NCBI GenBank assembly: GCA_030064845.1
Contig: JASJEC010000007.1
Span: forward strand, 1 to 64,000
Length of the DNA: 64,000 bases
Source: Kiloniellales bacterium
GTDB taxonomy: Bacteria > Pseudomonadota > Alphaproteobacteria > Kiloniellales > JAKSDN01
Reading direction: 5' to 3'
This document shows positions 45,729 through 57,254 of this stretch, in pieces (positions within the stretch are counted from its first letter, which is position 1; the number at the start of each line of letters is the position of its first letter). The translations under genes and the position numbers were made by a program. The notes beneath the pieces were generated by a model. That model worked only from the letters and a program-made list of their open reading frames with translations, had not been told where the DNA came from and searched no databases.

Positions 45729-46679
45729 TCAGCCGGCGGCCGCGAGCTTGGCTTCGCGGGCGGCACGGAGGCGCTGGAAATCCTCGCCGGCGTGATAGGA
45801 GGAGCGGGTCAGCGGCGAGGCCGAGACCAGCAGGAAGCCCTTGCCGAGTGCCTGGGCCTCGTACTGCCGGAACTCCTCCGGCGTGACGAAGCGGTCGACC
45901 GCGTGGTGCTTGGGCGTCGGCTGCAGGTACTGGCCGATGGTCAGGAAGTCGACCTCCGCGGCGCGCAGGTCGTCCATCACCTGGAGCACCTCTTCCTTGG
46001 ACTCGCCCAGGCCGACCATGATGCCGGACTTGGTGAACATCGCCGGATCGAGCCGCTTGACCTGGTCGAGCAGGCGCAGCGAGTGGAAGTAGCGCGCACC
46101 CGGCCGGACCTCGGCGTAGAGCCGCGGCACGGTCTCCAGGTTGTGGTTGAAGACGTCGGGCTTGGCCGCCACCACGACCTCGAGAGCCCCCTCCTTGCGC
46201 AGGAAATCAGGGGTCAGCACCTCGATGGTGGTGCCCGGCGAGGCCTCGCGGATCGCCCGGATGGTCTCGGCGAAGTGCGCCGCCCCGCCGTCGTCCAGGT
46301 CGTCGCGGTCGACCGAGGTGACGACGACGTGCTCCAGGCCCAGCTTGGCGACCGCCTGGCCGACGTTGGTCGGCTCGAAGGGGTCGAGGCGGCCGGGCTT
46401 GCCGGTCGCCACGTTGCAGAAGCTGCAGGCCCGGGTGCAGATCTCGCCCATGATCATCATGGTGGCGTGGCGCTTGGCCCAGCACTCGCCGATGTTCGGG
46501 CAGGCGGCCTCTTCGCAGACCGTGTGCAGCGCATGGTCGCGGACGATCTTGCGGGTCTCCTGGAATTCCCGGCTGGTCGGCGCCTTGACCCGGATCCAGG
46601 ACGGCTTGCGCTTGACCGGATTGTCCGGTTTGTGCGCCTTCTCGGGGTGGCGCAGGGCGGCTTCGCTACGGTCTGCCAT
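45729..46679 (-). CDS. lipA: Lipoyl synthase
   Basis: 316 aa. A radical SAM enzyme that inserts two sulfurs into octanoyl groups on lipoyl domains. The auxiliary cluster motif is '[13 protein letters not shown]' (Cx4Cx5C), and the SAM cluster is '[10 protein letters not shown]' (Cx3Cx2C). '[23 protein letters not shown]' and the C-terminal 'SSYHAGEDF' with its Ser ligand are present. It is encoded right after lpdA and the pdh genes, whose E2 and E1-beta lipoyl domains are its substrates. Confidence 0.97.
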   Translation of the reverse strand: MADRSEAALRHPEKAHKPDNPVKRKPSWIRVKAPTSREFQETRKIVRDHALHTVCEEAACPNIGECWAKRHATMMIMGEICTRACSFCNVATGKPGRLDPFEPTNVGQAVAKLGLEHVVVTSVDRDDLDDGGAAHFAETIRAIREASPGTTIEVLTPDFLRKEGALEVVVAAKPDVFNHNLETVPRLYAEVRPGARYFHSLRLLDQVKRLDPAMFTKSGIMVGLGESKEEVLQVMDDLRAAEVDFLTIGQYLQPTPKHHAVDRFVTPEEFRQYEAQALGKGFLLVSASPLTRSSYHAGEDFQRLRAAREAKLAAAG

Positions 46680-46682
46680 GGC

Positions 46683-48086
46683 TCACATGTGGATGACCCG
46701 CCCGTAGGCGTCAAGCACCGACTCGTGCATCATCTCGGACAGGGTCGGGTGCGGGAAGACCGTGTGCATGAGCTCAGCCTCGGTGGTCTCGAGGCCCATG
46801 GCGACCACGTAGCCCTGGATCAGCTCGGTGACCTCCGCGCCGACCATGTGGGCGCCCAGGAGCTGGCCGGTCTTGGCGTCGAACACGGTCTTGACCATGC
46901 CCTCCGGCTCGCCGAGCGCGATGGCCTTGCCATTGCCGATGAAGGGGAAGCGGCCGACCTTGACGTCGTGGCCGGCCTCCTTCGCCTTGGCCTCGGTCAG
47001 GCCGACGCTGGCGATCTGTGGGCTGCAGTAGGTGCAGCCCGGGATCTTGGCCTTGTCCATGGGGTGGACGTCGTTGAGGCCGGCGATCTTCTCGACGCAG
47101 ATCACCCCCTCGTGCTCGGCCTTGTGGGCCAGCATGGGCGGGCCGGCGACGTCGCCGATGGCGTAGATGCCCGGCTCGGCGGTGCGCAGATAGCCGTCGA
47201 CCACGATGCAGCCCCGGTCGGTCTGCACCTTGGTGGTCTCCAGGCCGATGTTCTCGATGTTCCCCTGGACCCCGACCGCCGAGATCACCCGGTCGACCGT
47301 CAGTTCGCTGGTCTTGCCCTTGGCGTCCTCAATGGTCGCGGTGACGTTGTTTGAAGATTTCTTGACCCCCACCACTTTGGCGCCGGTCAGGACCTTGATG
47401 CCCTGCTTCTCGAACTGCTTGCGAGCGTGCTTGGCGATCTCCTCGTCCTCGACGGGCAGAACCTGGGGCAGCACCTCGACCACCGTGACCTCGGCGCCCA
47501 TGGTGCGGAAGAAGGAGGCGAACTCGATGCCGATGGCGCCCGAGCCGATGACCAGCAGGGACTTGGGCATGGTCTCGGGCACCATGGCCTCGAAGTAGGT
47601 CCAGATCAGCTTCTTGTCGGGTTCAATCCCCGGCAGGGCGCGCGGCCGGGCGCCGGTCGCCAGGATGATGTGGGGCGCCGCGTACTCGCCGAGCGCGCTG
47701 CCGTTCTTGGCCACGGTCAGCTTACCGGGGCCGTTCAGCTTGGCCTCGCCATCGACCACGGTCACCTTGTTCTTCTTCAAGAGATGGCCGACGCCGCGGT
47801 TGAGCTGCTTGGAGACGCCGCGCGAGCGCTCGACCACCTTTTTGAGGTCGAAGCCGACGCCCTGGGCAGAAAGCCCGTAGGCGTCCGGGTGCTGCATGTA
47901 GTGATAGATCTCGGCGCTGCGCAGCAGTGCCTTGGTCGGGATGCAGCCCCAGTTGAGGCAGATGCCGCCGAGATGCTCGCGCTCGATCACGGCGACCTTC
48001 ATCTTGAGCTGGGCCGCACGGATTGCGGCGACATAGCCGCCCGGCCCGCCGCCGACCACGATCAGATCAAACTTGGTGTCGGCCAT
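46683..48086 (-). CDS. lpdA: Dihydrolipoyl dehydrogenase (E3)
   Basis: 467 aa. The FAD fold is 'DLIVVGGGPGGYVAAIRAAQL', the redox disulfide 'GGICLNWGCIPTK', the NAD fold 'LLVIGSGAIGIEFASFFRTMGAEVTVVE', the second FAD contact 'IYAIGDVAGPPMLAHKAEHEG', and the active His-Glu pair 'HTVFPHPTLSEMM'. It reoxidises the dihydrolipoyl groups of the pyruvate dehydrogenase complex, giving NADH. It is placed 28 bp after pdhC and just before lipA, so E3 here is dedicated to the pdh operon. Confidence 0.97.
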   Translation of the reverse strand: MADTKFDLIVVGGGPGGYVAAIRAAQLKMKVAVIEREHLGGICLNWGCIPTKALLRSAEIYHYMQHPDAYGLSAQGVGFDLKKVVERSRGVSKQLNRGVGHLLKKNKVTVVDGEAKLNGPGKLTVAKNGSALGEYAAPHIILATGARPRALPGIEPDKKLIWTYFEAMVPETMPKSLLVIGSGAIGIEFASFFRTMGAEVTVVEVLPQVLPVEDEEIAKHARKQFEKQGIKVLTGAKVVGVKKSSNNVTATIEDAKGKTSELTVDRVISAVGVQGNIENIGLETTKVQTDRGCIVVDGYLRTAEPGIYAIGDVAGPPMLAHKAEHEGVICVEKIAGLNDVHPMDKAKIPGCTYCSPQIASVGLTEAKAKEAGHDVKVGRFPFIGNGKAIALGEPEGMVKTVFDAKTGQLLGAHMVGAEVTELIQGYVVAMGLETTEAELMHTVFPHPTLSEMMHESVLDAYGRVIHM

Positions 48087-48114
48087 GTCCCATTCCTTCC
48101 TGAAACGGCGGCGC

Positions 48115-49467
48115 CTAGAGGAGCATCGCCATGGGGTATTCGATCAGCTTCTTGAAGGCGGCCAGGAACTCGGCGCCGACCGCTCCGTCGACCACCCTGT
48201 GATCGACCGCCAGCGTGCAGCTCATCACCGTGCCCACGGCGAGCGCACCGTCCTTCACGACCGGGCGCTGCTCGCCCGCGCCGACCGCGAGGATGCAGCC
48301 TTGGGGCGGGTTGATGATGGCGGCGAACTCCTTGACCCCGAACATGCCCAGGTTGCTGACCGAGAAGGTGCCGCCCTGGTATTCCTCGGGCTTCAGCTTG
48401 CCGTCGCGGGCGCGCACCGCGAGATCCTTCATCTCGCTCGAGATCTGGGCCAGGCCCTTGCCTTCCGCCGCCCTGATGATCGGCGTGATCAGGCCGTTCG
48501 GTGTCGCCACGGCGACCGAAACGTCGGCGTGCTCGTAGAGCATCATCCCGCTCTCGTCCCACGAGGCGTTGGCGGCCGGCACCTGGGTGAGGGCGATGGC
48601 CGAGGCGCGGATCACGAAGTCGTTGACCGAGACCTTGATCCCTTTCTTTTCGAAGCGGGCATTGAGCTCCTTGCGCACCTTCAGAAGCTCGTCGAGGCGG
48701 CAGTCCACGGTCAAATAAAAATGCGGGACCTGCTGCTTGGCCTCGGTCAGGCGGCGCGCGATGGTCTTGCGCATCGAGGAGAGCGGCTCCTGGCGGTAGG
48801 CCATGCCGAGGAGATCGGCCATCTCTTTCGCGGAGGGGCCGGTGGCCCCCGGGGACGCCGCCGCCGGGGCCGCGGGCGCCGGGGCCGAGGTCGCCGCCGG
48901 AGCGGCCGCCGCGCCGCCGGCAAGCGCCGCCTCGATATCGACCTTGATGATCCGGCCATAGGGGCCGCTGCCCTGCAGGGCCGCCAGGTCGAGCCCCGCC
49001 TGGGAGGCGAGGCGCCGCGCGAGCGGGCTTGCGAAGATGCGTCCCTGACCGCCCGCCTGCGCGGCGGGGGGCGTCGCCGCGGCGGGAGCCGCGGTCGCTG
49101 GTGCGGCTGGCGCGACTGGCGCAGGGGCCGGGACCGCAGCGGCAGCAGGCGCCGTTCCGCCGTTCGCCGAGGACGGCGGCGCACCGCCGTCAAGGGACAG
49201 GCCCTCCAAGGCCGAGGCGTCCTCGCCCTCCTCGAGCAGCACGGCGATCACCTTGTTGACGGCGACGCCTTCAGTGCCCGCGTCCACCAGGATCTTGGCG
49301 ACCCGGCCTTCGTCCACGGCCTCGACCTCCATGGTCGCCTTGTCGGTCTCGATCTCGGCGATCACGTCGCCCGAGGTGATCTCGTCGCCCTCCTTGACGT
49401 GCCAGGTGGCCAGCGTGCCCTCGGTCATGGTCGGCGAGAGCGCCGGCATCAGAATCTTGATCGGCAT
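48115..49467 (-). CDS. pdhC: Pyruvate dehydrogenase E2, dihydrolipoamide acetyltransferase
   Basis: 450 aa from ATG 49467; earlier codons of the frame overlap pdhB. There is one N-terminal lipoyl domain (1-78) with the lipoylated Lys in '[11 protein letters not shown]'. A long Ala/Pro linker follows, then a peripheral-subunit binding domain ('IFASPLARRLASQAGLDLAALQGSGPYGRI'), a second Ala/Pro linker, and the catalytic acetyltransferase domain ending in 'CTLAVDHRVVDGAVGAEFLAAFKKLIEYP' with its His-Asp pair. It forms the core of the complex and passes acetyl to CoA. Confidence 0.97.
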   Translation of the reverse strand: MPIKILMPALSPTMTEGTLATWHVKEGDEITSGDVIAEIETDKATMEVEAVDEGRVAKILVDAGTEGVAVNKVIAVLLEEGEDASALEGLSLDGGAPPSSANGGTAPAAAAVPAPAPVAPAAPATAAPAAATPPAAQAGGQGRIFASPLARRLASQAGLDLAALQGSGPYGRIIKVDIEAALAGGAAAAPAATSAPAPAAPAAASPGATGPSAKEMADLLGMAYRQEPLSSMRKTIARRLTEAKQQVPHFYLTVDCRLDELLKVRKELNARFEKKGIKVSVNDFVIRASAIALTQVPAANASWDESGMMLYEHADVSVAVATPNGLITPIIRAAEGKGLAQISSEMKDLAVRARDGKLKPEEYQGGTFSVSNLGMFGVKEFAAIINPPQGCILAVGAGEQRPVVKDGALAVGTVMSCTLAVDHRVVDGAVGAEFLAAFKKLIEYPMAMLL

Positions 49468-49484
49468 GGCTTTTCCCCCCGCGC

Positions 49485-50873
49485 TCAGCCGGCGTAGGCG
49501 ACCTCTTTGGCCGCGGCGACAATGTTCTCGGGCTGCGGCAGGGCGAGGCGCTCCAGGTTGGCCGCGTAGGGCATGGGCACGTCGACGCCGGCGACCCGCT
49601 TGACCGGGGCATCGAGCCAGTCGAAGGCCTGCTCCATGACCACGGCAGCGATCTCCGATCCAATGCCACAAGCCGCCCAGCCCTCTTCGACCGTGACGCA
49701 GCGGTTGGTCTTGCGGACCGAGGCCAGCACCGTCTCGGTGTCCAGCGGCCTTAGGCTGCGCAGGTCGATCACCTCGGCGTCGATGCCATCGGCGGCCAGA
49801 GTCTCCGCCGCCTCGAGCGCCTTGCCCACCATGAGAGAGAAGGCGGTGATCGTGACGTCGTTGCCCGGACGAACGACTTTCGCCTTGCCGATCGGCACCA
49901 GCCAGTCCTCCGCGTCGGGGATCTCGAAGCTCTGCCCGTAGAGGATCTCGTTTTCCAGGCAGATGACCGGGTTGGGGTCGCGGATTGCCGACTTGAGCAG
50001 GCCCTTGGCGTCGGCCGCCGACCAGGGCGCGATGACCTTGAGGCCCGGGATGTGGGCGTACCAGCTGGCATAGCACTGCGAGTGCTGCGCCGCGACCCGG
50101 GCGGCGGCGCCGTTCGGGCCGCGGAAGACGATCGGGTTCTCGATCTGGCCGCCCGACATGTAGAGGGTCTTGCCCGAGGAGTTGATGATCTGGTCGATCG
50201 CCTGCATGGCGAAGTTGAAGGTCATGAACTCGACGACGGGCTTGAGCCCGTACATCGCCGCGCCGGCGCCGATGCCGGTGAAGCCGTGCTCGGTGATCGG
50301 CGTGTCGATGACCCGGCGCCCGCCGAACTCGTCCAGCAGTCCCTGGCTCACCTTATAGGCGCCCTGGTACTCGGCGACCTCCTCGCCCATCAGGAACACC
50401 CGCTCGTCCCGGCGCATCTCCTCGGCCATGGCGTCGCGCAGCGCCTCGCGCACCGTCACAGTGACCGTGGCGCCGGTCCACTCCGGCTCGGCGGCCGTGC
50501 TCATCGGCGCGGCGGCGGCCGGCGCAGGCGCGACGGCGGGCGCCGGATCGGCGCTCGGCACCGATGCAGCGCTGGCGGCCGCTTGCGGGGCCGGCGCGGA
50601 GGCGGCGCCGTCGAGCGCGGAGGCGTCCTCGTCTTCTTCCAGAAGCAGGGCAATGACGGTATTGACGGCCACGCCCTCCGCGCCCTCCGGCACGGCGATG
50701 CGCCCGACCTTGCCTTCGTCGACCGCTTCCACCTCCATCGTCGCCTTGTCGGTCTCGATTTCCGCGATGACGTCGCCGGACGCGACATCGTCGCCTTCCT
50801 TGACGTGCCACTTCGCCAGCGTGCCCTCGGTCATGGTCGGAGACAGAGCCGGCATCAGAATTTCAATTGGCAT
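49485..50873 (-). CDS. pdhB: Pyruvate dehydrogenase E1 beta with N-terminal lipoyl domain
   Basis: 462 aa from ATG 50873. Residues 1-78 form a lipoyl domain almost the same as that of E2 (lipoyl Lys in '[11 protein letters not shown]'). It is joined by an Ala/Pro linker to the usual E1-beta transketolase fold ('[40 protein letters not shown]', '[32 protein letters not shown]', '[19 protein letters not shown]'). A lipoylated E1-beta is known in alphaproteobacteria. Together with E1-alpha it decarboxylates pyruvate. It lies between pdhA and pdhC. Confidence 0.97.
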   Translation of the reverse strand: MPIEILMPALSPTMTEGTLAKWHVKEGDDVASGDVIAEIETDKATMEVEAVDEGKVGRIAVPEGAEGVAVNTVIALLLEEDEDASALDGAASAPAPQAAASAASVPSADPAPAVAPAPAAAAPMSTAAEPEWTGATVTVTVREALRDAMAEEMRRDERVFLMGEEVAEYQGAYKVSQGLLDEFGGRRVIDTPITEHGFTGIGAGAAMYGLKPVVEFMTFNFAMQAIDQIINSSGKTLYMSGGQIENPIVFRGPNGAAARVAAQHSQCYASWYAHIPGLKVIAPWSAADAKGLLKSAIRDPNPVICLENEILYGQSFEIPDAEDWLVPIGKAKVVRPGNDVTITAFSLMVGKALEAAETLAADGIDAEVIDLRSLRPLDTETVLASVRKTNRCVTVEEGWAACGIGSEIAAVVMEQAFDWLDAPVKRVAGVDVPMPYAANLERLALPQPENIVAAAKEVAYAG

Positions 50874-50931
50874 GTTGGCCTTCCCAGAGATCCGCCGCTT
50901 GACGCGGGTAAACGCGAGCCTCGCGGCCCGA

Positions 50932-51966
50932 TCAAGCCGTGATGTAGACGTCGGTGTAGAGTTCGGAGGGATCCGGCTCCGGCGAAGTCTGGGCAAAGTC
51001 GGCGGCTTCCGAGACGATCGCCTTGACCTCCTTGTCGATCTGCTTGAGTTCGTCGGCGTCGATCGCGCCCTCGTCGAGCATCCTCTGCTTGAGGCCTTCG
51101 ATCGGATCCTTCTCCTGGCGGACCTTCTGCACCTCTTCCTTGCTGCGGTACTTCGCCGGGTCCGACATGGAGTGCCCGCGGTAGCGATAGGTGAGCATCT
51201 CAAGGATGTAGGGGCCCTTGCCGGAACGGGCGTGGGCCACCGCCTTGGCGCCTGCGTCTCGCACCTCGACCACGTCCATGCCGTTGACCTGCGCCCCAGG
51301 GATACCGTAGGCCTGGCCCCGCTGATAGAGGTCGGTGCGGGCCGAGGCGCGCTCGATGCTGGTGCCCATGCCGTACTTGTTGTTCTCGATCACATAGACC
51401 ACGGGCAGGCTCCAGAGCGCCGCCATGTTAAAGGCCTCGTAGACCTGGCCCTGGTTGACCGCGCCGTCGCCCAGGTAGGTCAGGCAGACCGCCTCCTCGC
51501 CGAGATACTTCTGTGCGAAGGCGATCCCGGTGCCGATCGGCACCTGGGCCCCGACGATGCCGTGCCCGCCGTAGAAGCCCTTCTCGCGGCTGAACATATG
51601 CATGGAGCCGCCCTTGCCCTTGGAATAGCCGCCGCTGCGCCCGGTCAACTCCGCCATGACGCCGCGCGATTCCATGCCGCAGGCCAGCATGTGGCCGTGA
51701 TCCCGGTACGACGTGAGCACCGCGTCTTTCTCGGTGATCGCCGCTTGCATCCCGACCACGACGGCCTCCTGGCCGATGTAGAGGTGGCAGAACCCGCCGA
51801 TCAGGCCCATGCCGTACATCTGGCCGGCCTTTTCTTCGAAGCGTCGGATCAGCAGCATGTCGCGGTAATAGGCGCGCAACTGCTCGGCGGTCACCGCCGC
51901 CTGAGCCTTCGGCCGCCGGCCGCGCGTCTTGGGCGCTGGACTGGCAGCGGCTTTCTCCCTAGCCAT
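50932..51966 (-). CDS. pdhA: Pyruvate dehydrogenase E1 alpha
   Basis: 344 aa. The N-terminus is basic and Ala-rich. The thiamine diphosphate motif is '[31 protein letters not shown]', the phosphorylation-loop region '[20 protein letters not shown]' is kept, and '[31 protein letters not shown]' contributes to the active site. First gene of the pdhABC-lpdA-lipA operon; the AT-rich 188 bp upstream (51967-52154) separates it from ftsB and should hold the promoter. Confidence 0.97.
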   Translation of the reverse strand: MAREKAAASPAPKTRGRRPKAQAAVTAEQLRAYYRDMLLIRRFEEKAGQMYGMGLIGGFCHLYIGQEAVVVGMQAAITEKDAVLTSYRDHGHMLACGMESRGVMAELTGRSGGYSKGKGGSMHMFSREKGFYGGHGIVGAQVPIGTGIAFAQKYLGEEAVCLTYLGDGAVNQGQVYEAFNMAALWSLPVVYVIENNKYGMGTSIERASARTDLYQRGQAYGIPGAQVNGMDVVEVRDAGAKAVAHARSGKGPYILEMLTYRYRGHSMSDPAKYRSKEEVQKVRQEKDPIEGLKQRMLDEGAIDADELKQIDKEVKAIVSEAADFAQTSPEPDPSELYTDVYITA

Positions 51967-52154
51967 CGGCTTTCCCCTCGTTTCCCGACCGGCTTGACGG
52001 CTCCAAGGCCCCCTTCCCCGGAGCGCACCAAACCATTGTTAAGGCGTGCTCGTTAGGACGAAGGTACGCTGAAAGCGATCCCGATTCAACGATAGGGTTA
52101 AGGCCTTGTATTAAATATTTTATTACGGCATTAACTTGATTTCGATTAATGTGA

Positions 52155-52481
52155 TCAGGGCCGGTCCGGGGAGGCGCCGTAGATGACATACTCGTCACGT
52201 CCGCCGTAGTTGAGCAGGGCCTTGGCCCGCTCTTCCAGCATGTCGGGGTCTAGGTTGTCCGGGCGAAGCAGGCTCACCCGGTGCTCGAGGCGCGACTGTT
52301 CGGCCGCCAGGCGATGATCCAGGACGCGGGCCTGCGAAAGCTCGCGCTCGAGCCGCGTCCCGGCGAGAATACCGTGCTTTCCTTGAATCGCGTGATAGCA
52401 GAAGTAGAGTGTCAAGGCCGCCAGCAAGACCTGGGGGGCGGCCGAACGACTCCGACGTCTCAGTTCGCGGGTGAGCGACAT
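52155..52481 (-). CDS. ftsB: FtsB/DivIC septum formation initiator
   Basis: 108 aa. A short basic N-terminus, one membrane helix ('APQVLLAALTLYFCYHAIQGKHG'), then a coiled coil ('RLERELSQARVLDHRLAAEQSRLEHRVSLL') and the FtsB-type 'DNLDPDMLEERAKALLNYGGRDEYVIY' end. It bridges FtsL and FtsQ in the divisome. In alphaproteobacteria it usually lies between eno and pdhA, as here, with one extra gene (CmcJ-like) inserted between it and eno. Confidence 0.9.
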   Translation of the reverse strand: MSLTRELRRRSRSAAPQVLLAALTLYFCYHAIQGKHGILAGTRLERELSQARVLDHRLAAEQSRLEHRVSLLRPDNLDPDMLEERAKALLNYGGRDEYVIYGASPDRP

Positions 52482-52559
52482 GTCGGCACCGAATCACAAA
52501 GCGAATCGGGGCGTCAAGTTGAAATTCAACGGAATCACGCGGTCCGAAAGGTCGATTTG

Positions 52560-53402
52560 ATGGTGCTTGGAACAGCCGCGCCGGCCAGCCCCGGTTTCGT
52601 CGAGGCGGGGCTCAAGTATCTCGCCAACAGCGTCGACCCGGTGAACTACGTCGCCTCTCGGGGCGGCGGCGACAGCTCCGAGCACCAGGGCAACTATGTC
52701 CTGCAAAAGGTCCGGATCCATGACGGTCGGCGCCACCGCGAGGCCTTCCGGCTCGACCGTGAGGGCTTTGCGCTCGTCGACCACGCGAGCGCGGTGACGG
52801 ATTTCTACGATGACCGGCAGATCGCGGAAACCCATGAGCCCGAAGTCAGGGCCCTGATCCGCCAAGCGACGGGGGCGCGCCGCGTCGAGATATTCGACCA
52901 TACCCGGCGGTCCGCATCGCGCCGCGTCCAGAAAGCCCAGAGCGTGCGCGAGCCGGCCTCGATCGTGCACAACGACTATACGGCCCGCTCGGCGCCGATC
53001 CGGCTGCGAGACCACTTCGCGCAGTCGCCGGAGGAAGCCGAGCGCTTGCTGACGGGCCGCTTCGCGATCATCAACCTGTGGCGCTCGATCAAGGGGCCCG
53101 TGCTGACCGCACCGCTCGCGCTCTGCGACGCGACCACGGTGGCCCCCGAGGATCTGGTCTCGGTTCAACGCGAGGCGAAGGACCGGATCGGCGAGATCCA
53201 GCAGGCGGTCTACAATTCCGCCCACCGCTGGTACTACTTCCCGGAGATGGCGCCGGACGAGGCTCTCCTGATCAAGACCTACGATTCCGAGACCGACGGG
53301 CGCGCCCGCTTCACCATCCACACCGCCTTCGAAGACCCGAGCGAACCCGAAGGCGCGCCGCCGCGGCAAAGCGTCGAGACCCGCTGCTTCGTCTTTTTCT
53401 GA
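52560..53402 (+). CDS. CmcJ/NvfI (GA4-desaturase-like) family oxidoreductase
   Basis: 280 aa from ATG 52560; the upstream open frame covers ftsB on the other strand and is not coding. Conserved blocks of the family are present: 'GLKYLANSVDPVNYVASRGGGD', 'VRIHDGRRHREAFRLDREGFALVDHASAVTDFYDD', 'SIVHNDYTARSAPIRLRD' with a possible HxD iron site, 'FAIINLWRSIKGPVLTAPLALCDA' and 'HRWYYFPEMAPDEALLIKTYDSE'. Members are Fe(II)/2-oxoglutarate-type oxygenases studied mainly in fungal and actinobacterial secondary metabolism. In proteobacteria the substrate is unknown. It is isolated here, opposite in strand to ftsB and eno. Confidence 0.75.
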   Translation: MVLGTAAPASPGFVEAGLKYLANSVDPVNYVASRGGGDSSEHQGNYVLQKVRIHDGRRHREAFRLDREGFALVDHASAVTDFYDDRQIAETHEPEVRALIRQATGARRVEIFDHTRRSASRRVQKAQSVREPASIVHNDYTARSAPIRLRDHFAQSPEEAERLLTGRFAIINLWRSIKGPVLTAPLALCDATTVAPEDLVSVQREAKDRIGEIQQAVYNSAHRWYYFPEMAPDEALLIKTYDSETDGRARFTIHTAFEDPSEPEGAPPRQSVETRCFVFF

Positions 53403-53421
53403 CTCGCCAAGCTGGCGGGTC
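53401..53421. terminator. Hairpin between the convergent CmcJ-like gene and eno
   Basis: GACTCGCC and GGCGGGTC pair around the 5-base loop AAGCT. The hairpin starts inside the stop codon of the CmcJ-like gene and lies 13 bp from the end of eno. There is no T-run after it in either direction, so it is a weak terminator candidate. Confidence 0.3.
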
Positions 53422-53433
53422 CGATAAGGTGAG

Positions 53434-54762
<1,329 letters not shown>

Positions 54763-54921
54763 CTAGGCGAGGCAAGGTAGAGCAACGGCGGCTCAGCGTC
54801 GTGTCTCGAAATTACCGCCTTAGAGAGCTTCGCCATCGCGGGGAATAACTCCTTAATTCCGTCGTTATCATTTTAGTTACCGTAAACCGCAGCGTACTGG
54901 ATGAAGAGAGGGCTAGTTCAA

Positions 54922-55437
<516 letters not shown>

Positions 55438-55534
55438 CGCCGATGACAACTAAGGGGATGAAACCCTCAGGATGATTGGAGGGTAGCCTGTCGGTTCCAA
55501 ACCGACCTTAAACCCGCTCCCCAAGAACTGCGAA

Positions 55535-55571
55535 GGTCCCGCCCGATGACGTGTCGTCCGGCGGGATCTTT
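55535..55571. terminator. Likely terminator between the two convergent DG genes
   Basis: GGTCCCGCCCGATGAC pairs with GTCGTCCGGCGGGATC in a long GC-rich hairpin with a 2-base loop, followed by TTT on the plus strand. It lies about 98 bp after the small DG protein gene and 54 bp beyond the protease stop on the other strand, so it can serve the plus-strand gene and perhaps both. Confidence 0.6.
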
Positions 55572-55624
55572 ACCTCCCTTGCTATTTCCACGTCTTATCA
55601 CGGGTAAGGTTAGGAGATTCGGAT

Positions 55625-57166
55625 CTAAGGGTCGCAGCGCGGCGGACCCTGTATCAAGCCCCAACCGTAGATCGGGTCTTTACCCGGCTCGCCCAGATCG
55701 CGCGCCCGGTCCCTCAACGCCTCTGTAACATCATTGCTTCCCAGACCGGGCTCCTCGGTCAGCAAGTCGGCGGCCAACGCCGTAACGAAGGGCGCGGCGA
55801 AGGACGTGCCGTCGCGAAACTCGCCGCCGGCGGCCCGGTCGATCGTCCAGACCTTCACCCCGGGCGCGGCAAAACCGACATGATCACCTCTATTGGCCCA
55901 CCGATACACTCTCAGAGCGGCGTCAACGGCGGTGACAGCGATAACGCCCTCGTAAGCGGCTGGATAGGCCGGCGGCGCGGTGGGGCCGAAGTTGCCGACC
56001 GCCGCGATCAGAGCGATCCGCCTTTCCAGGAGGCGCGGCACCGATGCCGCCAGCAAGGCGTTGTCGGGACCGGACAGGCTCAGGTTGATGACCTGCACTT
56101 GCTTTCCAGTGAGCCAGTCCAACGCGGCAACCAGATCGAGAGCGTTGACGGTCTCCAGCCCCCCGGCCTCCTTGGACCGCAGGGCGTCGGCGAGGAAAAC
56201 CTCTGCGGCTGGGATCAGGCCCGGAAAATCGCTGTTGGGCGATCCGACCAAGAGGCCGGCGACCGCGGTACCATGGGCGCTCGGCTTCGACGGCACGCCA
56301 CTGGGGAACGTGCGGACCTTGATAGCCTGGCCCGCCAGCGCGGGATGAGACACGTCGACGCCGGAGTCGACCACGCCGATCCGGGCATCGCGGCCGCATG
56401 CAGGCCCGGCCGATTGCCAGGCGATCAGCGTGCGTTGCGTACAGTGGCGCCCGGTACATTCCGTTTCGGTGGACGAATAGACGTGGTTGAGCGAATAGCT
56501 GCCGTTCGGCGCCTCGCGTCGCAAGAGTTCAATCGCCTCTTCGGCGCTGAGACCCAGGGGCGGGCTCACCTGTGCGACCGAAAGGCCGAGTTCACCGAAG
56601 TTCCGAATGGAAAGGACCGAGAAGGAGAGATCGCTCAAGACGGCGAGCGTCTCCCGGTTCGGATCGACGACCAGAACCTCACGCGCAACCGCCGAGTTGC
56701 TGCCAACCCCGCTGCTCGCCGATTGGCTGGTCGTCGATCCGTCGCCTTCGTCACTGGCTTCGCCGTCTTCGTCTCCTTCGTCACCGTCGTCATCCCCGTC
56801 GTCGTCACCATCGTCGCCGTCGTCACCATCATCGGAATCGCCGTCATCGCTGCCAGCGCTATCGGAACCGTCGCCATCACCATCACCATCCCCGTCGCCG
56901 TCACCATCCCCGTCGCCGTCGCCGTCACCATCGCCGTCGCCATCCCCGTCGCCGTCACCATCCCCGTCGCCGTCGCCATCGCCGTCACCGTCGCCATCCC
57001 CGTCACCGTCGCCATCCCCGTCGCCGTCGCCATCGCCATCGCCATCGGCGATGGCCGGCGGCACAAGTGTCCAGAGGCCGCCGCCAACCAAATCGCCGGC
57101 GCGATAGGGCAGTCCCGTCAGGTACGCGCCGACCAGCACGGCAAGAAAAAGAGAGACCCGCAGCAT
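55625..57166 (-). CDS. Subtilisin-family (S8) serine protease with N-terminal Asp-Gly repeat
   Basis: 513 aa from ATG 57166, just after ACTGGAG; the frame opens at 57271 without a ribosome site. The signal segment is 'MLRVSLFLAVLVGAYLTGL'. After 'PPAIA', residues 41-100 are 30 Asp-Gly dipeptides, followed by 'SDSAGSDDGDS' and an acidic tail, as in the convergent small protein. A prodomain-like part comes next (about 155-250, 'VVDPNRETLAVLSDLSFSVLSIRNFG'). The S8 domain has Asp267 in 'IGVVDSGVDVSHP', His298 in 'SAHGTAVAGLL', the oxyanion Asn in 'AAVGNFGP' and Ser455 in 'DGTSFAAPFV'. All catalytic residues are intact, so an active exported protease is expected. Substrate unknown; its neighbour is a candidate partner. 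Confidence 0.88.
   Translation of the reverse strand: MLRVSLFLAVLVGAYLTGLPYRAGDLVGGGLWTLVPPAIADGDGDGDGDGDGDGDGDGDGDGDGDGDGDGDGDGDGDGDGDGDGDGDGDGDGDGDGDGDGSDSAGSDDGDSDDGDDGDDGDDDGDDDGDEGDEDGEASDEGDGSTTSQSASSGVGSNSAVAREVLVVDPNRETLAVLSDLSFSVLSIRNFGELGLSVAQVSPPLGLSAEEAIELLRREAPNGSYSLNHVYSSTETECTGRHCTQRTLIAWQSAGPACGRDARIGVVDSGVDVSHPALAGQAIKVRTFPSGVPSKPSAHGTAVAGLLVGSPNSDFPGLIPAAEVFLADALRSKEAGGLETVNALDLVAALDWLTGKQVQVINLSLSGPDNALLAASVPRLLERRIALIAAVGNFGPTAPPAYPAAYEGVIAVTAVDAALRVYRWANRGDHVGFAAPGVKVWTIDRAAGGEFRDGTSFAAPFVTALAADLLTEEPGLGSNDVTEALRDRARDLGEPGKDPIYGWGLIQGPPRCDP
56867..57046 (-). repeat. Asp-Gly codon satellite in the S8 protease gene
   Basis: 180 bp of GAY-GGN codon pairs on the minus strand, with the same GACGGC, GATGGC and GACGGGGATGGC variants as the tract at 55057-55248. 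Because the two genes face each other, the two tracts form a long imperfect inverted repeat about 1.6 kb apart. Confidence 0.9.
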
Positions 57167-57254
57167 GCTCCAGTCTGCAAACTGGCGACGTAAACCCTTA
57201 GTCTTACGACTACTCAATGTGTTTGTTGAAAAGCACAACGCCTTCACCGCCGAC

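Noticed and set aside
49485-50873. Lipoyl domain on E1-beta as a novel fusion
   Set aside because: Known arrangement in alphaproteobacterial pyruvate dehydrogenase.
56635-57087. Alternative-frame Thr/Ala/Met-rich or Ser/Pro-rich ORFs across the DG tracts
   Set aside because: They arise from reading the GAY-GGN repeat in other phases; no start context or domain.
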